From Desulfocapsa sp. (lineage in GTDB: Bacteria > Desulfobacterota > Desulfobulbia > Desulfobulbales > Desulfocapsaceae): a stretch of 8,748 nucleotides of DNA. Of the stretch, positions 1 to 6,205 are shown piece by piece (the stretch's first letter is position 1; every line of letters starts with the position of its first letter). The notes beneath the pieces were generated by a model. It did not search any database. It had not been told where the DNA came from and saw only the letters and a program-made list of their open reading frames with translations. The stretch lies in NCBI GenBank assembly GCA_030638765.1, contig DAOWDZ010000080.1, forward strand, positions 1-8,748, read 5' to 3'. Made by a program: the position numbers and the translations under genes.

Positions 1-741
1 AGATCCTGCGGCAATAACCTCAACGTTACGAATAGAGATATTCTCCAGTTTGTTGAGTTCGCCTTTTGACTCCATTTCTGCAAACTGATCAGCATACTCA
101 GAGGCAAGCTGCTCCCCTAGAAGGTGCTTGTAGGAACTAATGTCACGACGCATCCAACCTGCCTGAACCTTGAAGAATACATCGGATGCAATTTCAACAA
201 AATAATCCGTTTCAAAATCAGGATCAGCAATACGGATAACATCCAGACCTTCCTCAAGGCTTGATTTTTGAGACACTTCGGGAGGAGGAGTAAAAGCACC
301 GGGAGTGCTTGAATTACCACCACCAAAGTTTCCTTTAAATACGTTATTATCCTGGGTCGGTGCCTGATATCCTGGAGGTGTTCCGCTGCGAGGACGAGCA
401 GTAAATCTCCTATAGAGAAAGTAACCTACACCACCAAGCAGAAGCATTGGAAGAATCCCCATACCACTGCCTCCCATGCCAAACATACTGCCAAGCAGCA
501 TGCCACCAAGGGCACCGCCAAGCAGACCGCCCATTAAACCACGGCTCATTCCGGATTTTTTTTGTCCAGCCGGCTGTTGTTTTTGGGTCACGGGTGCCTT
601 TTGTCTTGGTGTTGAGCGAAAAGAACGACCGCCGCCTCTGGAACGGGCATCAGAATACTCCGCCATGATACCTGCCTCAACAAAACAGAGTGTGAAAAAG
701 ACGAGAAAAAAAGGAGTGAGTCTCCTCATAAAAAGCAGCAT
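1..741 (-). CDS. Tim44-like domain protein with signal/TM segments, C-terminus cut by window edge
   Basis: The frame is open from the ATG at 741 to the left edge (247 codons, no stop), so the C-terminus is missing. Residues 1-23 (basic MRR, then a run of F/L/V) look like a signal peptide or membrane anchor, with possible cleavage after VEA. A low-complexity R/G/S/P/Q stretch follows. Residues 68-110 form a Gly/Met/Leu-rich hydrophobic block (GLMGGLLGGALGGMLLG, then MLLLGGVGYFLYRRF), typical of the membrane part of bacterial Tim44-like proteins. After a Pro/Gly linker, the start of a Tim44 domain is visible from about residue 170 (ADPDFETDYF, then FFKVQAGWMRRD). The start is supported by GGAGG (748-752 on the plus strand) six bases upstream; the ATG at 729 is less well placed. 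In mitochondria Tim44 acts in protein import, but the bacterial role is unsettled. Domain assignment is from pattern recognition. Confidence 0.8.
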   Translation of the reverse strand, partial: MLLFMRRLTPFFLVFFTLCFVEAGIMAEYSDARSRGGGRSFRSTPRQKAPVTQKQQPAGQKKSGMSRGLMGGLLGGALGGMLLGSMFGMGGSGMGILPMLLLGGVGYFLYRRFTARPRSGTPPGYQAPTQDNNVFKGNFGGGNSSTPGAFTPPPEVSQKSSLEEGLDVIRIADPDFETDYFVEIASDVFFKVQAGWMRRDISSYKHLLGEQLASEYADQFAEMESKGELNKLENISIRNVEVIAAGS

Positions 742-905
742 ATTTTGCCTCCAAAAAATTTATAATAAAAGAAATAATTTCGAATTCGTATATTGAGCAA
801 CAGCCAACAATATTGTCATCCTTTTTAGGAAAATCAAGGTACAAAAAACAACTGCCCCCCTCAAAGTATTATACGAAGCCATCAATCTATGGTAGTGTCA
901 CAAAG

Positions 906-911
906 TATAAT
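906..911 (+). promoter_or_regulatory. Candidate -10 box (TATAAT) for the MotA-like/radical SAM/flavoprotein operon
   Basis: A perfect TATAAT lies 42 bases ahead of the ATG at 954, giving a predicted leader of about 35 nt that includes the AAAGGA ribosome binding site. The -35 region (around 882-888, TCAATCT) is poor, so an activator or a non-standard promoter is possible. If it is used, the TTG at 813 cannot be the start of the downstream gene. Confidence 0.35.
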
Positions 912-943
912 CAGTCTCGAACAAACTTTCCAAGACCACACAC

Positions 944-949
944 AAAGGA
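944..949 (+). promoter_or_regulatory. Ribosome binding site deciding the start at 954
   Basis: AAAGGA lies four bases before the ATG at 954. The alternative in-frame start, TTG at 813, has no purine-rich sequence before it and would add 47 residues with no recognisable family similarity. Confidence 0.6.
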
Positions 950-953
950 CAAA

Positions 954-1340
954 ATGTTACGCGATCTCTCATTGGCAGCTAAAGCTGCATGCAGCAAAGA
1001 AGACCAGGAATCACTCATTCCACTGATCCTTTCCCTTAAAGAATTAGGCGCAAAAGCAAAGAAACGAGGGTTCCTTTCTTTAGAAGATGAACTCAATGGT
1101 CTCAAAGATAACTTTCTTAAAATCGGCCTTCAGCTTATCATTGACCAGACTGAGCCTGAAGTAGTCAGCGACATCCTTGATTCCGATATTTTTTACAACG
1201 AGTCCAACGGAAGGGCGCTTCTCAGAAAGATCATTATACGAGAAGGATTACTTCGCATTCAGGCTGGAGATACTTCCAGGAATATTTTCCTCTGCACCAG
1301 AATTTTTCTTGGAAAAGTGGAAGACAGCGCATTTTCTTAA
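954..1340 (+). CDS. Soluble MotA-like protein (cytoplasmic loop and C-terminal tail, no membrane helices)
   Basis: This 128-residue protein has no hydrophobic membrane segment and no signal peptide. Residues 17-79 resemble the cytoplasmic loop between TM2 and TM3 of the flagellar stator MotA: LKELGAKAKKRGFLSLEDEL, then DNFLKIGLQLIIDQTEPEVV and DILDSDI (family style: AEKARREGLLALEEE, FLKKGLQLVVDGTDPELV, ILE). Residues 86-120 (GRALLRKIIIREGLLRIQAGD, then IFLCTRIFLG) resemble the MotA tail after TM4 (style: EGILAIQAGENPRVIEEKLKAFL). The two parts are joined directly where TM3 and TM4 would be. K36 and E44 sit where I recall E. coli MotA R90 and E98, the residues that face FliG. The gene lies 18 bp ahead of the radical SAM gene and probably shares its transcript. 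The family call is by eye. A role in motor function, a relative adapted to another partner, or a relic are all possible. Confidence 0.65.
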   Translation: MLRDLSLAAKAACSKEDQESLIPLILSLKELGAKAKKRGFLSLEDELNGLKDNFLKIGLQLIIDQTEPEVVSDILDSDIFYNESNGRALLRKIIIREGLLRIQAGDTSRNIFLCTRIFLGKVEDSAFS

Positions 1341-1358
1341 TTACTTTAAGCTCTCTCA

Positions 1359-2897
1359 GTGCTTCTGATATTTCCACCGCTTGCCAAGGCATGTGAACCA
1401 CCTGCCGGCATTAGTCGTCTTGCAGGTTTTTTGCGTGGAAACGACTGCGAATGCCAACTCTGGGATGCAAATCTTGAGGGACAGCTCTATCTACTTGGAA
1501 TTGAGCAGATGCCCGTTGATACCTGGAGCAAAAGAGCGTGGAAGAATGTTCAAAAAAATCTGCAAAGCCTTCGCAGCGATGTACTTTATAAAAGCAGTGA
1601 TCGCTATCAACGGGCAGTTCGCGACCTGAACCAGGCGATCAGCAGGAGTTGCGATACTCTTGATGCCAATATCAGCCTTGTTGATTATCAGGATAAAAAA
1701 TTTTCCCCACATCAAAGTGAAGAGCTCCTTCTAGCTTCTACAAACTACGAAGATAATATTTTCTTTCCTTTTTTTAAGAAACGACTGCACGACCTTCTCA
1801 CCAAGAACCGCCATCAAAGCATTGGCATTTCCCTTAACTATCTCAGCCAGGCCATTCCTGCCTTTTCTCTTGCAGGATTCATAAAGAAACATTACCCATC
1901 CCATACAATTATAGTTGGCGGCGGCCTTATCACGTCATGGATACGAAGTCCGACATGGATCAATCCATTCACAGATCTTTTTGACCATATGATTGCCGGA
2001 CAGGGAGAAACACCTTTACTGGAAATTTCAGGACACCATACATCTCCTGCGCATCAACCTCCTGACTATACCGACCTACCTCTGCAGCAATACCTCTCCC
2101 CGGGATTAATCATCCCCTACAGTGCGTCCACCGGTTGTTACTGGAACCGCTGTTCATTCTGCCCCGAAAAAGCTGAGGGAAGCCCCTATATAAAACTTTC
2201 TTCAAAGCAGGTCTTGAAAGACTTGAGACAACTGGTACAAACATTCAAACCAACACTCATCCACCTACTGGATAATGCCGTGGCTCCTTCCCTTATGAAA
2301 CAGATGATCCAACAACCACCGGGAGCAGACTGGTATGGATTTGCACGAGTCAGCACCGAATTGTGCGACCCTGTATTCTGCAAAGATTTGCGAAAATCCG
2401 GCTGCATCCTTTTAAAACTTGGCATTGAGTCAGGATCCCAAAAAGTACTTGATGCTATGGATAAGGGAATCAATCTGCAAATGGTGGAAGAATGTCTGAG
2501 CGCCCTTCGCCATGCCGGAATTGCCACATATGTATATCTCCTTTTTGGTACTCCCGCAGAATCCTTGCCCGAAGCACGAAAAACTCTCGATTTTACCATA
2601 CGCAACAGTGATGCCATCACATTCTTAAATCTGGCAGTTTTCAACTTACCGCAGAACAGTGATGAGATAAACACACTGGAACTCAAGGAATTTTCAACTG
2701 GTGATCTCGGGCTCTACTCTAACTTTCACCATCCAAAGGGATGGGATCGAAAATCAGTACGGAAGTTTCTAGCCACAGAATTTAAGGCAAACCCAACAAT
2801 TCGCAGCATCTTGCAACGAGATCCACCTTTTTTTACATCCAATCATGCACCACTCATATTACAGAGCGATCCACAATACAGGGAGAACACTCAATGA
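1359..2897 (+). CDS. Radical SAM protein with N-terminal B12-binding-like domain
   Basis: The protein has 512 residues. The N-terminus (LLIFPPLAKACEPPAGISRL, then AGFLR) and residues 155-230 (IGISLNYLSQAIPAF; VGGG at 186-189; GQGE) fit the Rossmann-like cobalamin-binding domain of B12-binding radical SAM proteins, though I see no DxHxxG cobalamin-ligating motif. The radical SAM core starts at about residue 250 with C260, C265 and C268 (GCYWNRCSFCPE), a CX4CX2C spacing rather than the usual CX3CX2C. GIESGS at 355-360 and LLFGTPAES downstream are typical core strands. It should bind a 4Fe-4S cluster and cleave S-adenosylmethionine to a radical; the substrate is unknown. The start is GTG at 1359: an in-frame TAA at 1347 excludes anything much earlier, and the domain begins immediately. 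The SD is weak, so it may depend on the upstream gene. Its end overlaps the next gene by ATGA. Confidence 0.88.
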   Translation: MLLIFPPLAKACEPPAGISRLAGFLRGNDCECQLWDANLEGQLYLLGIEQMPVDTWSKRAWKNVQKNLQSLRSDVLYKSSDRYQRAVRDLNQAISRSCDTLDANISLVDYQDKKFSPHQSEELLLASTNYEDNIFFPFFKKRLHDLLTKNRHQSIGISLNYLSQAIPAFSLAGFIKKHYPSHTIIVGGGLITSWIRSPTWINPFTDLFDHMIAGQGETPLLEISGHHTSPAHQPPDYTDLPLQQYLSPGLIIPYSASTGCYWNRCSFCPEKAEGSPYIKLSSKQVLKDLRQLVQTFKPTLIHLLDNAVAPSLMKQMIQQPPGADWYGFARVSTELCDPVFCKDLRKSGCILLKLGIESGSQKVLDAMDKGINLQMVEECLSALRHAGIATYVYLLFGTPAESLPEARKTLDFTIRNSDAITFLNLAVFNLPQNSDEINTLELKEFSTGDLGLYSNFHHPKGWDRKSVRKFLATEFKANPTIRSILQRDPPFFTSNHAPLILQSDPQYRENTQ

Positions 2898-4135
2898 AAA
2901 GACGAGTCGTCGTTATAGGCGGAGGTGCTGCAGGACTTATGGCAGCACGTCAGGCAGCTCTCGCCGGAGCTGACGTTATACTTCTTGAGAAAATGAAGCG
3001 CCCGGGACGCAAGATATGCATCACCGGCAAAGGGCGCTGTAACATAACAAACAGTGCATCCGTTGAAGACTTCATCAATCATTTCGGAAAGAACGGGCGG
3101 TTTTTGCGCCAGGCATTTTCTCATTTTTTCTCAATTGAACTTGTTGATTTTTTCAAAGAAAACGGCCTTGCCGTAACTCTTGAACGTGGAGGGCGATACT
3201 TTCCCACAAGTGGCAAAGCCCCAGACATCCTGCAAACATTTCTCCTCTGGCTCTCAAAACTGCATGTTGACATACGCAATAACTGTCCGGTCAAAAGTCT
3301 CCTTGTTGAAGACAACAGAATAAGCGGCGTTATCACTAAACAGAACACAATCCACTGCGACGCTGTTATCCTGGCAACGGGAGGAGCATCCTACCCTGCC
3401 ACCGGATCCACCGGAGATGGTTATCATCTGGCTGAAAATCATGGCCATACCATTGTTCCCATTCGACCTGCCCTGGTTCCCCTTGAGGTGAAAGATGGCA
3501 TCCCTCCAGCCCTTACAGGACTTGAACTGCGGAATATTGAAGTCCAGCTCTTTATAAATGGAAAGAAAAAGCGAACGCTCTTTGGAGAACTGCATTTTCT
3601 TAAGTATGGACTCAGTGGCCCCACAATCCTGACACTCAGTGGAGATGTTGTGGATGCCCTCCAGAAGAAAGACAGGGTATCTCTTGTGGTGGATCTCAAG
3701 GCTGCACTCAACGAGCAGAAGCTTGATGCCAGGTTGATCCGGGATTTTGAAAAACGAAACAAGGAACCCTTTTCAGATGTTTTACGAGGACTGCTTCCTG
3801 CGCAACTGGTTACACTCTGCCTGGAACAGACTACCATTCCCGGAAATCGCCTGGCTGGTGAAATTCCTAAGAAAGAACGGAAAAAACTCCTGCACTGGCT
3901 GAAAAACTTACGCTTTGAAGTGAGCGGCTATCGCTCTTTTAAAGAGGCCATTGTAACGGCCGGCGGAATACATCTTAAAGAAGTGAACCCCAGAACCATG
4001 GAGTCCAATAGTATTTCGGGATTATATCTGGCAGGAGAAGTTCTCGATCTCAATGGCAATACCGGAGGATACAATCTCCAAGCTGCCTTTTCAACCGGTT
4101 GGCTTGCAGGACGTTCAGCCGGAGAAACATCATAA
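2894..4135 (+). CDS. HI0933/YhiN/BaiN-family NAD(P)/FAD-dependent oxidoreductase
   Basis: The protein has 413 residues, close to the family length of about 400. The N-terminal FAD dinucleotide-binding motif is VVVIGGGAAGL (G9, G11, G14), with E32 (LLEK) at the end of the second strand for the ribose. The family signature GRKICITGKGRCNITN is at 38-53. ATGGASYPATGSTGDG is at 161-176, and the C-terminal FAD-contact segment GEVLDLNGNTGGYNLQAAF starts at 381. Family members include E. coli YhiN and Clostridium scindens BaiN, a proposed bile-acid reductase, but for most members, including this one, the substrate is unknown. The start has GGGAGA seven bases upstream and overlaps the stop of the radical SAM gene (ATGA), so the two are very probably translationally coupled. 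It is the last gene of the operon. Confidence 0.92.
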   Translation: MKRRVVVIGGGAAGLMAARQAALAGADVILLEKMKRPGRKICITGKGRCNITNSASVEDFINHFGKNGRFLRQAFSHFFSIELVDFFKENGLAVTLERGGRYFPTSGKAPDILQTFLLWLSKLHVDIRNNCPVKSLLVEDNRISGVITKQNTIHCDAVILATGGASYPATGSTGDGYHLAENHGHTIVPIRPALVPLEVKDGIPPALTGLELRNIEVQLFINGKKKRTLFGELHFLKYGLSGPTILTLSGDVVDALQKKDRVSLVVDLKAALNEQKLDARLIRDFEKRNKEPFSDVLRGLLPAQLVTLCLEQTTIPGNRLAGEIPKKERKKLLHWLKNLRFEVSGYRSFKEAIVTAGGIHLKEVNPRTMESNSISGLYLAGEVLDLNGNTGGYNLQAAFSTGWLAGRSAGETS

Positions 4136-4166
4136 ACAGACTCAGGAGTTCACCCCTGAGTCTGTT
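4135..4166. terminator. Perfect 12-bp inverted repeat between convergent genes, likely bidirectional terminator
   Basis: AACAGACTCAGG (4135-4146) and CCTGAGTCTGTT (4155-4166) are perfect complements around an 8-base loop. It begins on the last base of the flavoprotein stop codon and ends 15 bp before the stop of the convergent FKBP gene. The plus-strand continuation is TT then GAAAAATC, with no proper T-run; on the minus strand the tail is TTATGATGTTT. Location and stem strength favour termination, but the weak T-tracts leave room for an RNA-end stabilising role. Confidence 0.6.
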
Positions 4167-4181
4167 GAAAAATCAAAAAGG

Positions 4182-4610
4182 CTACCCGATTGAAACCAAT
4201 TCCATATCAAACGTGAGTTCTTTTCCTGCAAGAGGAGGATTCGCATCAAGAAATATATACTCATCATTAATATCTATAACCTCCGCCTGAAGCACCTCAC
4301 CGGCTGACCCTCCCACTTCCATTCGTTGTCCAATCTCGGGTTTAAGATCTGGCGGTACCTGGCTCACAGGAATCTGCATAACCATTTCTGCATTGTGATT
4401 TCCGTATGCCTGATCCACTGGAATGATAACAGTCTTTTTCACACCAACTTCCATACCCACAAGAGCAGCATCAAATCCGGGAATCACCATGCCGGTACCA
4501 AGGGTTACCTCCAGAGGTTTTTCGCCTTCGGATGAGTCAAAAACTGAACCATCCCCCAAATAACCTTTATAGTTAACCTTAACTTTGTCACCTTTTTTTG
4601 CCTGTGTCAT
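4182..4610 (-). CDS. FKBP-type peptidyl-prolyl cis-trans isomerase, SlyD-like
   Basis: The protein has 142 residues and no signal peptide, so it is probably cytosolic. The FKBP core shows VNYKGYLGDGSVFDSS (12-27), LGTGMVIPGFDAALVGM (37-53) and PVDQAYG (64-70). The flap is replaced by a SlyD-type insert-in-flap region from about residue 76, and the core resumes at DANPPLAGKELTFDMELVSI. This is the architecture of SlyD/SlpA, which catalyse prolyl isomerisation and chaperone unfolded chains. The His/Cys-rich metal-binding tail of E. coli SlyD is absent, so a nickel-delivery role is not indicated. The start has GAGG six bases upstream. A plausible promoter lies at 4637-4666. The gene converges on the flavoprotein gene. 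Confidence 0.93.
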   Translation of the reverse strand: MTQAKKGDKVKVNYKGYLGDGSVFDSSEGEKPLEVTLGTGMVIPGFDAALVGMEVGVKKTVIIPVDQAYGNHNAEMVMQIPVSQVPPDLKPEIGQRMEVGGSAGEVLQAEVIDINDEYIFLDANPPLAGKELTFDMELVSIG

Positions 4611-4636
4611 AAAACGCCTCTATTAATTTAAGTTAT

Positions 4637-4666
4637 TCTATATGTGTTTAATTTGTGTTTTTTCAA
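4637..4666 (-). promoter_or_regulatory. Candidate sigma-70-type promoter of the FKBP gene
   Basis: On the minus strand TTGAAA (plus 4661-4666) and TATAGA (plus 4637-4642) are separated by 18 bp, about 27 bp upstream of the FKBP start codon. The -35 box lies in the loop and right arm of a short A/T-rich hairpin (4655-4662 paired with 4668-4675). Match quality is moderate. Confidence 0.45.
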
Positions 4667-4690
4667 GAAAAACACCCTAGCATATCCTGT

Positions 4691-5245
4691 TTATAAATGA
4701 TAGAAAGTATCTGCTAGTTGATCCACGATCAAATTACTGATATCGGAAACAGATCGATCCTGACAATCAATAACAATATCAGCATTTTTACTGTAGAGAG
4801 GCTTTCGTTCTTCGAAAACTTCGTCAAAACTCTGCTCAACCATTTTGACCAGACCACGATTGCTGAAATCTCCAACCCTCTCTTTCAGGATTGGAAGTGA
4901 CACATCGAGCAATACAAGCAAACCGGTTTTGCGCAAGTGATCGATACCGTGCTGACTATATACAGCACTACCACCCGTTGCTACAATATGATAACTACGA
5001 TTAAAAGAGAGAAGAACTTTTTCCTCCACCTCTCGAAAATGTTTAACACCAATGGTATTCAGCACTTTCTGCAGTGGCAGATTCTGATCTTCCTCAATAA
5101 GAGTATCTATATCAACAAAGGGGCGATCAAGGAGCTTGGCAAGTTTTTTACCTATACTGCTTTTCCCGGCACCGGCCATACCAATCAGAACAATATTATT
5201 TTTTGTGGTCTCTTTAGGCATAAGCAAATTTGCTATAACTTTCAT
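4691..5245 (-). CDS. Shikimate kinase-like P-loop kinase (divergent subfamily)
   Basis: The protein has 184 residues. The Walker A motif GMAGAGKSS is at 22-30, and DID (45-47) corresponds to the shikimate- and magnesium-binding aspartates of AroK. FREVEE (70-75) carries the shikimate-contacting arginine (R71). ATGGSAV (89-95) replaces the usual GGG by GGS. The lid region is GDFSNRGLVK (125-134) rather than the usual R-P-L lid, and R147 in EERKPLY is the second substrate arginine. It should phosphorylate shikimate at the 3-hydroxyl using ATP in chorismate synthesis, but the altered lid and GGS mean a different small hydroxylated substrate cannot be excluded. The start could be 5245 or the in-frame ATG at 5221 (MPKETTKN, 176 residues); neither has a clear SD. 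It ends 80 bp before the FKBP start and lies divergently 14 bp from arfB. Confidence 0.82.
   Translation of the reverse strand: MKVIANLLMPKETTKNNIVLIGMAGAGKSSIGKKLAKLLDRPFVDIDTLIEEDQNLPLQKVLNTIGVKHFREVEEKVLLSFNRSYHIVATGGSAVYSQHGIDHLRKTGLLVLLDVSLPILKERVGDFSNRGLVKMVEQSFDEVFEERKPLYSKNADIVIDCQDRSVSDISNLIVDQLADTFYHL
5231..5239 (+). promoter_or_regulatory. Candidate extended -10 promoter for arfB, inside the kinase gene start
   Basis: TGCTATAAC fits an extended -10 element (TGnTATAAT) ending 20 bases before the arfB ATG. The -35 region (5211-5216, TCTTTA) is poor, as tolerated by extended -10 promoters. It would give a leader of roughly 13 nt without an SD and would lie within the first codons of the divergent kinase gene. 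Confidence 0.3.
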
Positions 5246-5259
5246 CAGATAAAACTGTC

Positions 5260-5673
5260 ATGTTACGAATTTCCAATAGTGTAAGTATTCCCGAACAGGA
5301 AATCGAGATAAAATTTATCCGCGCCCAGGGAGCCGGAGGCCAAAACGTCAACAAAGTGGCCTCTGCCGTCCATATGCGTTTTGATATTTCAGCATCCTCC
5401 CTGCCCGAGAGAATAAAAAACAGACTTCTTTCCATGCAGGATCAGCGCATAAACAAAGATGGTATTCTTGTGATTAAAGCACAGCAATACCGAAGCCAGG
5501 AAAAGAATAAAGACAATGGCTTACAACGTTTAAAAGAGATCATTTTACGAGCCAATGTGCAGGTAAAAAAACGCCGCCCCACCCGTCCCGGAAAAGGAGC
5601 AAAGCAGAGACGTCTGGAAGGAAAGAAACAGCGCGGCCAAATTAAAACTGCACGCAAGAAAGTTCAATATTAA
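5260..5673 (+). CDS. arfB: Alternative ribosome-rescue factor ArfB (YaeJ), peptidyl-tRNA hydrolase
   Basis: The protein has 137 residues, the expected length for ArfB/YaeJ. The catalytic segment IRAQGAGGQNVNKVASAVH holds the GGQ motif at residues 26-28, shared with class I release factors, followed by FDI as in the family. The domains that read stop codons are absent. The C-terminal 40 residues are strongly basic (KKRRPTRPGKGAKQRRLEGKKQRGQI), matching the tail that inserts into the empty mRNA channel of stalled ribosomes, where the GGQ domain then hydrolyses peptidyl-tRNA. The start matches the normal family N-terminus (MLRIS), although there is no SD before it. The start codon is only 14 bp from that of the divergent kinase. 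ppnP follows 76 bp downstream and could share the transcript. Confidence 0.95.
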   Translation: MLRISNSVSIPEQEIEIKFIRAQGAGGQNVNKVASAVHMRFDISASSLPERIKNRLLSMQDQRINKDGILVIKAQQYRSQEKNKDNGLQRLKEIILRANVQVKKRRPTRPGKGAKQRRLEGKKQRGQIKTARKKVQY

Positions 5674-5749
5674 TATTTACAACTTCTGCAAAAAAAGAAT
5701 TCGGTTCTTCACTCATCATAAACAACTCATTACTACAAGAGGTTCAGCC

Positions 5750-6031
5750 ATGTTCAAAACAAACGAATATTTTGACGGAAAAGTAAAATCAATCGCCTTC
5801 AACAACGAAGAAGGCCCCGCAACTATTGGCGTTATGGCAGCAGGAGAATATGAATTCGGAACAGATTCCGTAGAAATCATGACCGTTGTTTCAGGGAATA
5901 TGGATATCAGGTTCCCGAAAAGTACTACATGGAAATCATTTCAGGCAGGTGAAAGTTTTGAAGTGGAAAAAGGCGTTAAATTCGGTGTTCGCCTGGAGAA
6001 AGAAACCAGTTATCTCTGCCTCTACAAGTAA
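5750..6031 (+). CDS. ppnP: Pyrimidine/purine nucleoside phosphorylase PpnP
   Basis: The protein has 93 residues, matching E. coli PpnP/YaiE (94, formerly DUF1255) along its length: the N-terminal EYFDGKVKSIAF, then IGVMAAGEYEFGT, VVSGNMDIRFP, FQAGESFEVEKGVKFGVR and the final SYLCLYK. It is a single small cupin-like barrel, presumably cytosolic. The family phosphorolyses many nucleosides (purine and pyrimidine) to base and ribose-1-phosphate. AGAGG lies seven bases before the ATG. The 76-bp gap from arfB shows no terminator, only a 5-bp AAGAA/TTCTT stem, so co-transcription is possible. The 269 bp downstream hold two strong hairpins. Confidence 0.95.
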   Translation: MFKTNEYFDGKVKSIAFNNEEGPATIGVMAAGEYEFGTDSVEIMTVVSGNMDIRFPKSTTWKSFQAGESFEVEKGVKFGVRLEKETSYLCLYK

Positions 6032-6109
6032 CACCTGACAAGAAACAAGAATGGAAACAAAAAAAGCTTGCATCACCTTTACGAACTTGGTAAACAGCCT
6101 TGGTTGCTA

Positions 6110-6138
6110 TTGAAAACAGCAATTAATTGAAGTCTAAC
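6110..6138 (+). promoter_or_regulatory. Weak candidate promoter upstream of the tandem hairpins
   Basis: TTGAAA (5 of 6 to consensus) and TCTAAC (4 of 6) are spaced by 17 bp. The predicted transcript start, near 6145, would fall inside the left arm of the first hairpin, which argues against the full hairpin being part of this particular transcript. Confidence 0.25.
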
Positions 6139-6180
6139 ACAGGAGGGAATGAAAGCTTTAATGAGTTCATTCCTTCCTGT
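6139..6180 (+). other. 15-bp imperfect hairpin (one G-U pair) containing an AGGAGG sequence
   Basis: ACAGGAGGGAATGAA (6139-6153) pairs with TTCATTCCTTCCTGT (6166-6180), with one G-U pair, around a 12-base loop. It is followed by TTTACATATATTTTTTC, an interrupted T-rich tail, so it may be a first terminator of ppnP. The left arm holds AGGAGG and then ATG at 6149, so folding would hide a potential ribosome binding site. Confidence 0.55.
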
Positions 6181-6205
6181 TTTACATATATTTTTTCTTC
6201 ATTCA

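Larger units (their letters stand above)
742..953. other. Divergent intergenic region between the Tim44-like gene and the MotA-like operon
   Basis: These 212 bp separate two divergent genes and must hold both promoters. The left part is very AT-rich and carries the ribosome binding site of the minus-strand gene. A perfect 10-bp palindrome ACAATATTGT sits at 807-816, and CGAATTCG at 781-788 is another; either could be a small operator or chance in AT-rich DNA. No convincing minus-strand -35/-10 pair was found. The plus-strand frame is open through the right part from a TTG at 813, but this is judged non-coding leader. Confidence 0.5.

Noticed and set aside
813..953. N-terminal extension of the MotA-like gene from TTG 813
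   Set aside because: There is no SD before the TTG, the 47 added residues show no family similarity, a candidate -10 box lies inside it, and ATG 954 has a good SD.
954..1340. MotA-like gene as a decayed pseudogene of motA
   Set aside because: There is no in-frame stop or frameshift, no trace of membrane helices in the surrounding DNA, a good SD, and tight spacing to the next gene. A designed short protein fits better, though a relic cannot be fully excluded.
2186..2686. 166-residue minus-strand open frame
   Set aside because: It lies wholly opposite the radical SAM core, whose conserved motifs show which strand codes. No family resemblance is seen.
3439..3837. 132-residue minus-strand open frame
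   Set aside because: It is antisense to the flavoprotein, Ser/Arg-rich, and looks like a frame shadow.
4655..4675. Hairpin GTGTTTTT/AAAAACAC as a terminator
   Set aside because: It is almost all A/T pairs, has no T-run after the stem on either strand, and overlaps the -35 box of the FKBP promoter. It is probably incidental.
4937..5284. 115-residue plus-strand open frame
   Set aside because: It is antisense to the kinase and overlaps the arfB start. The kinase motifs on the opposite strand are clear.
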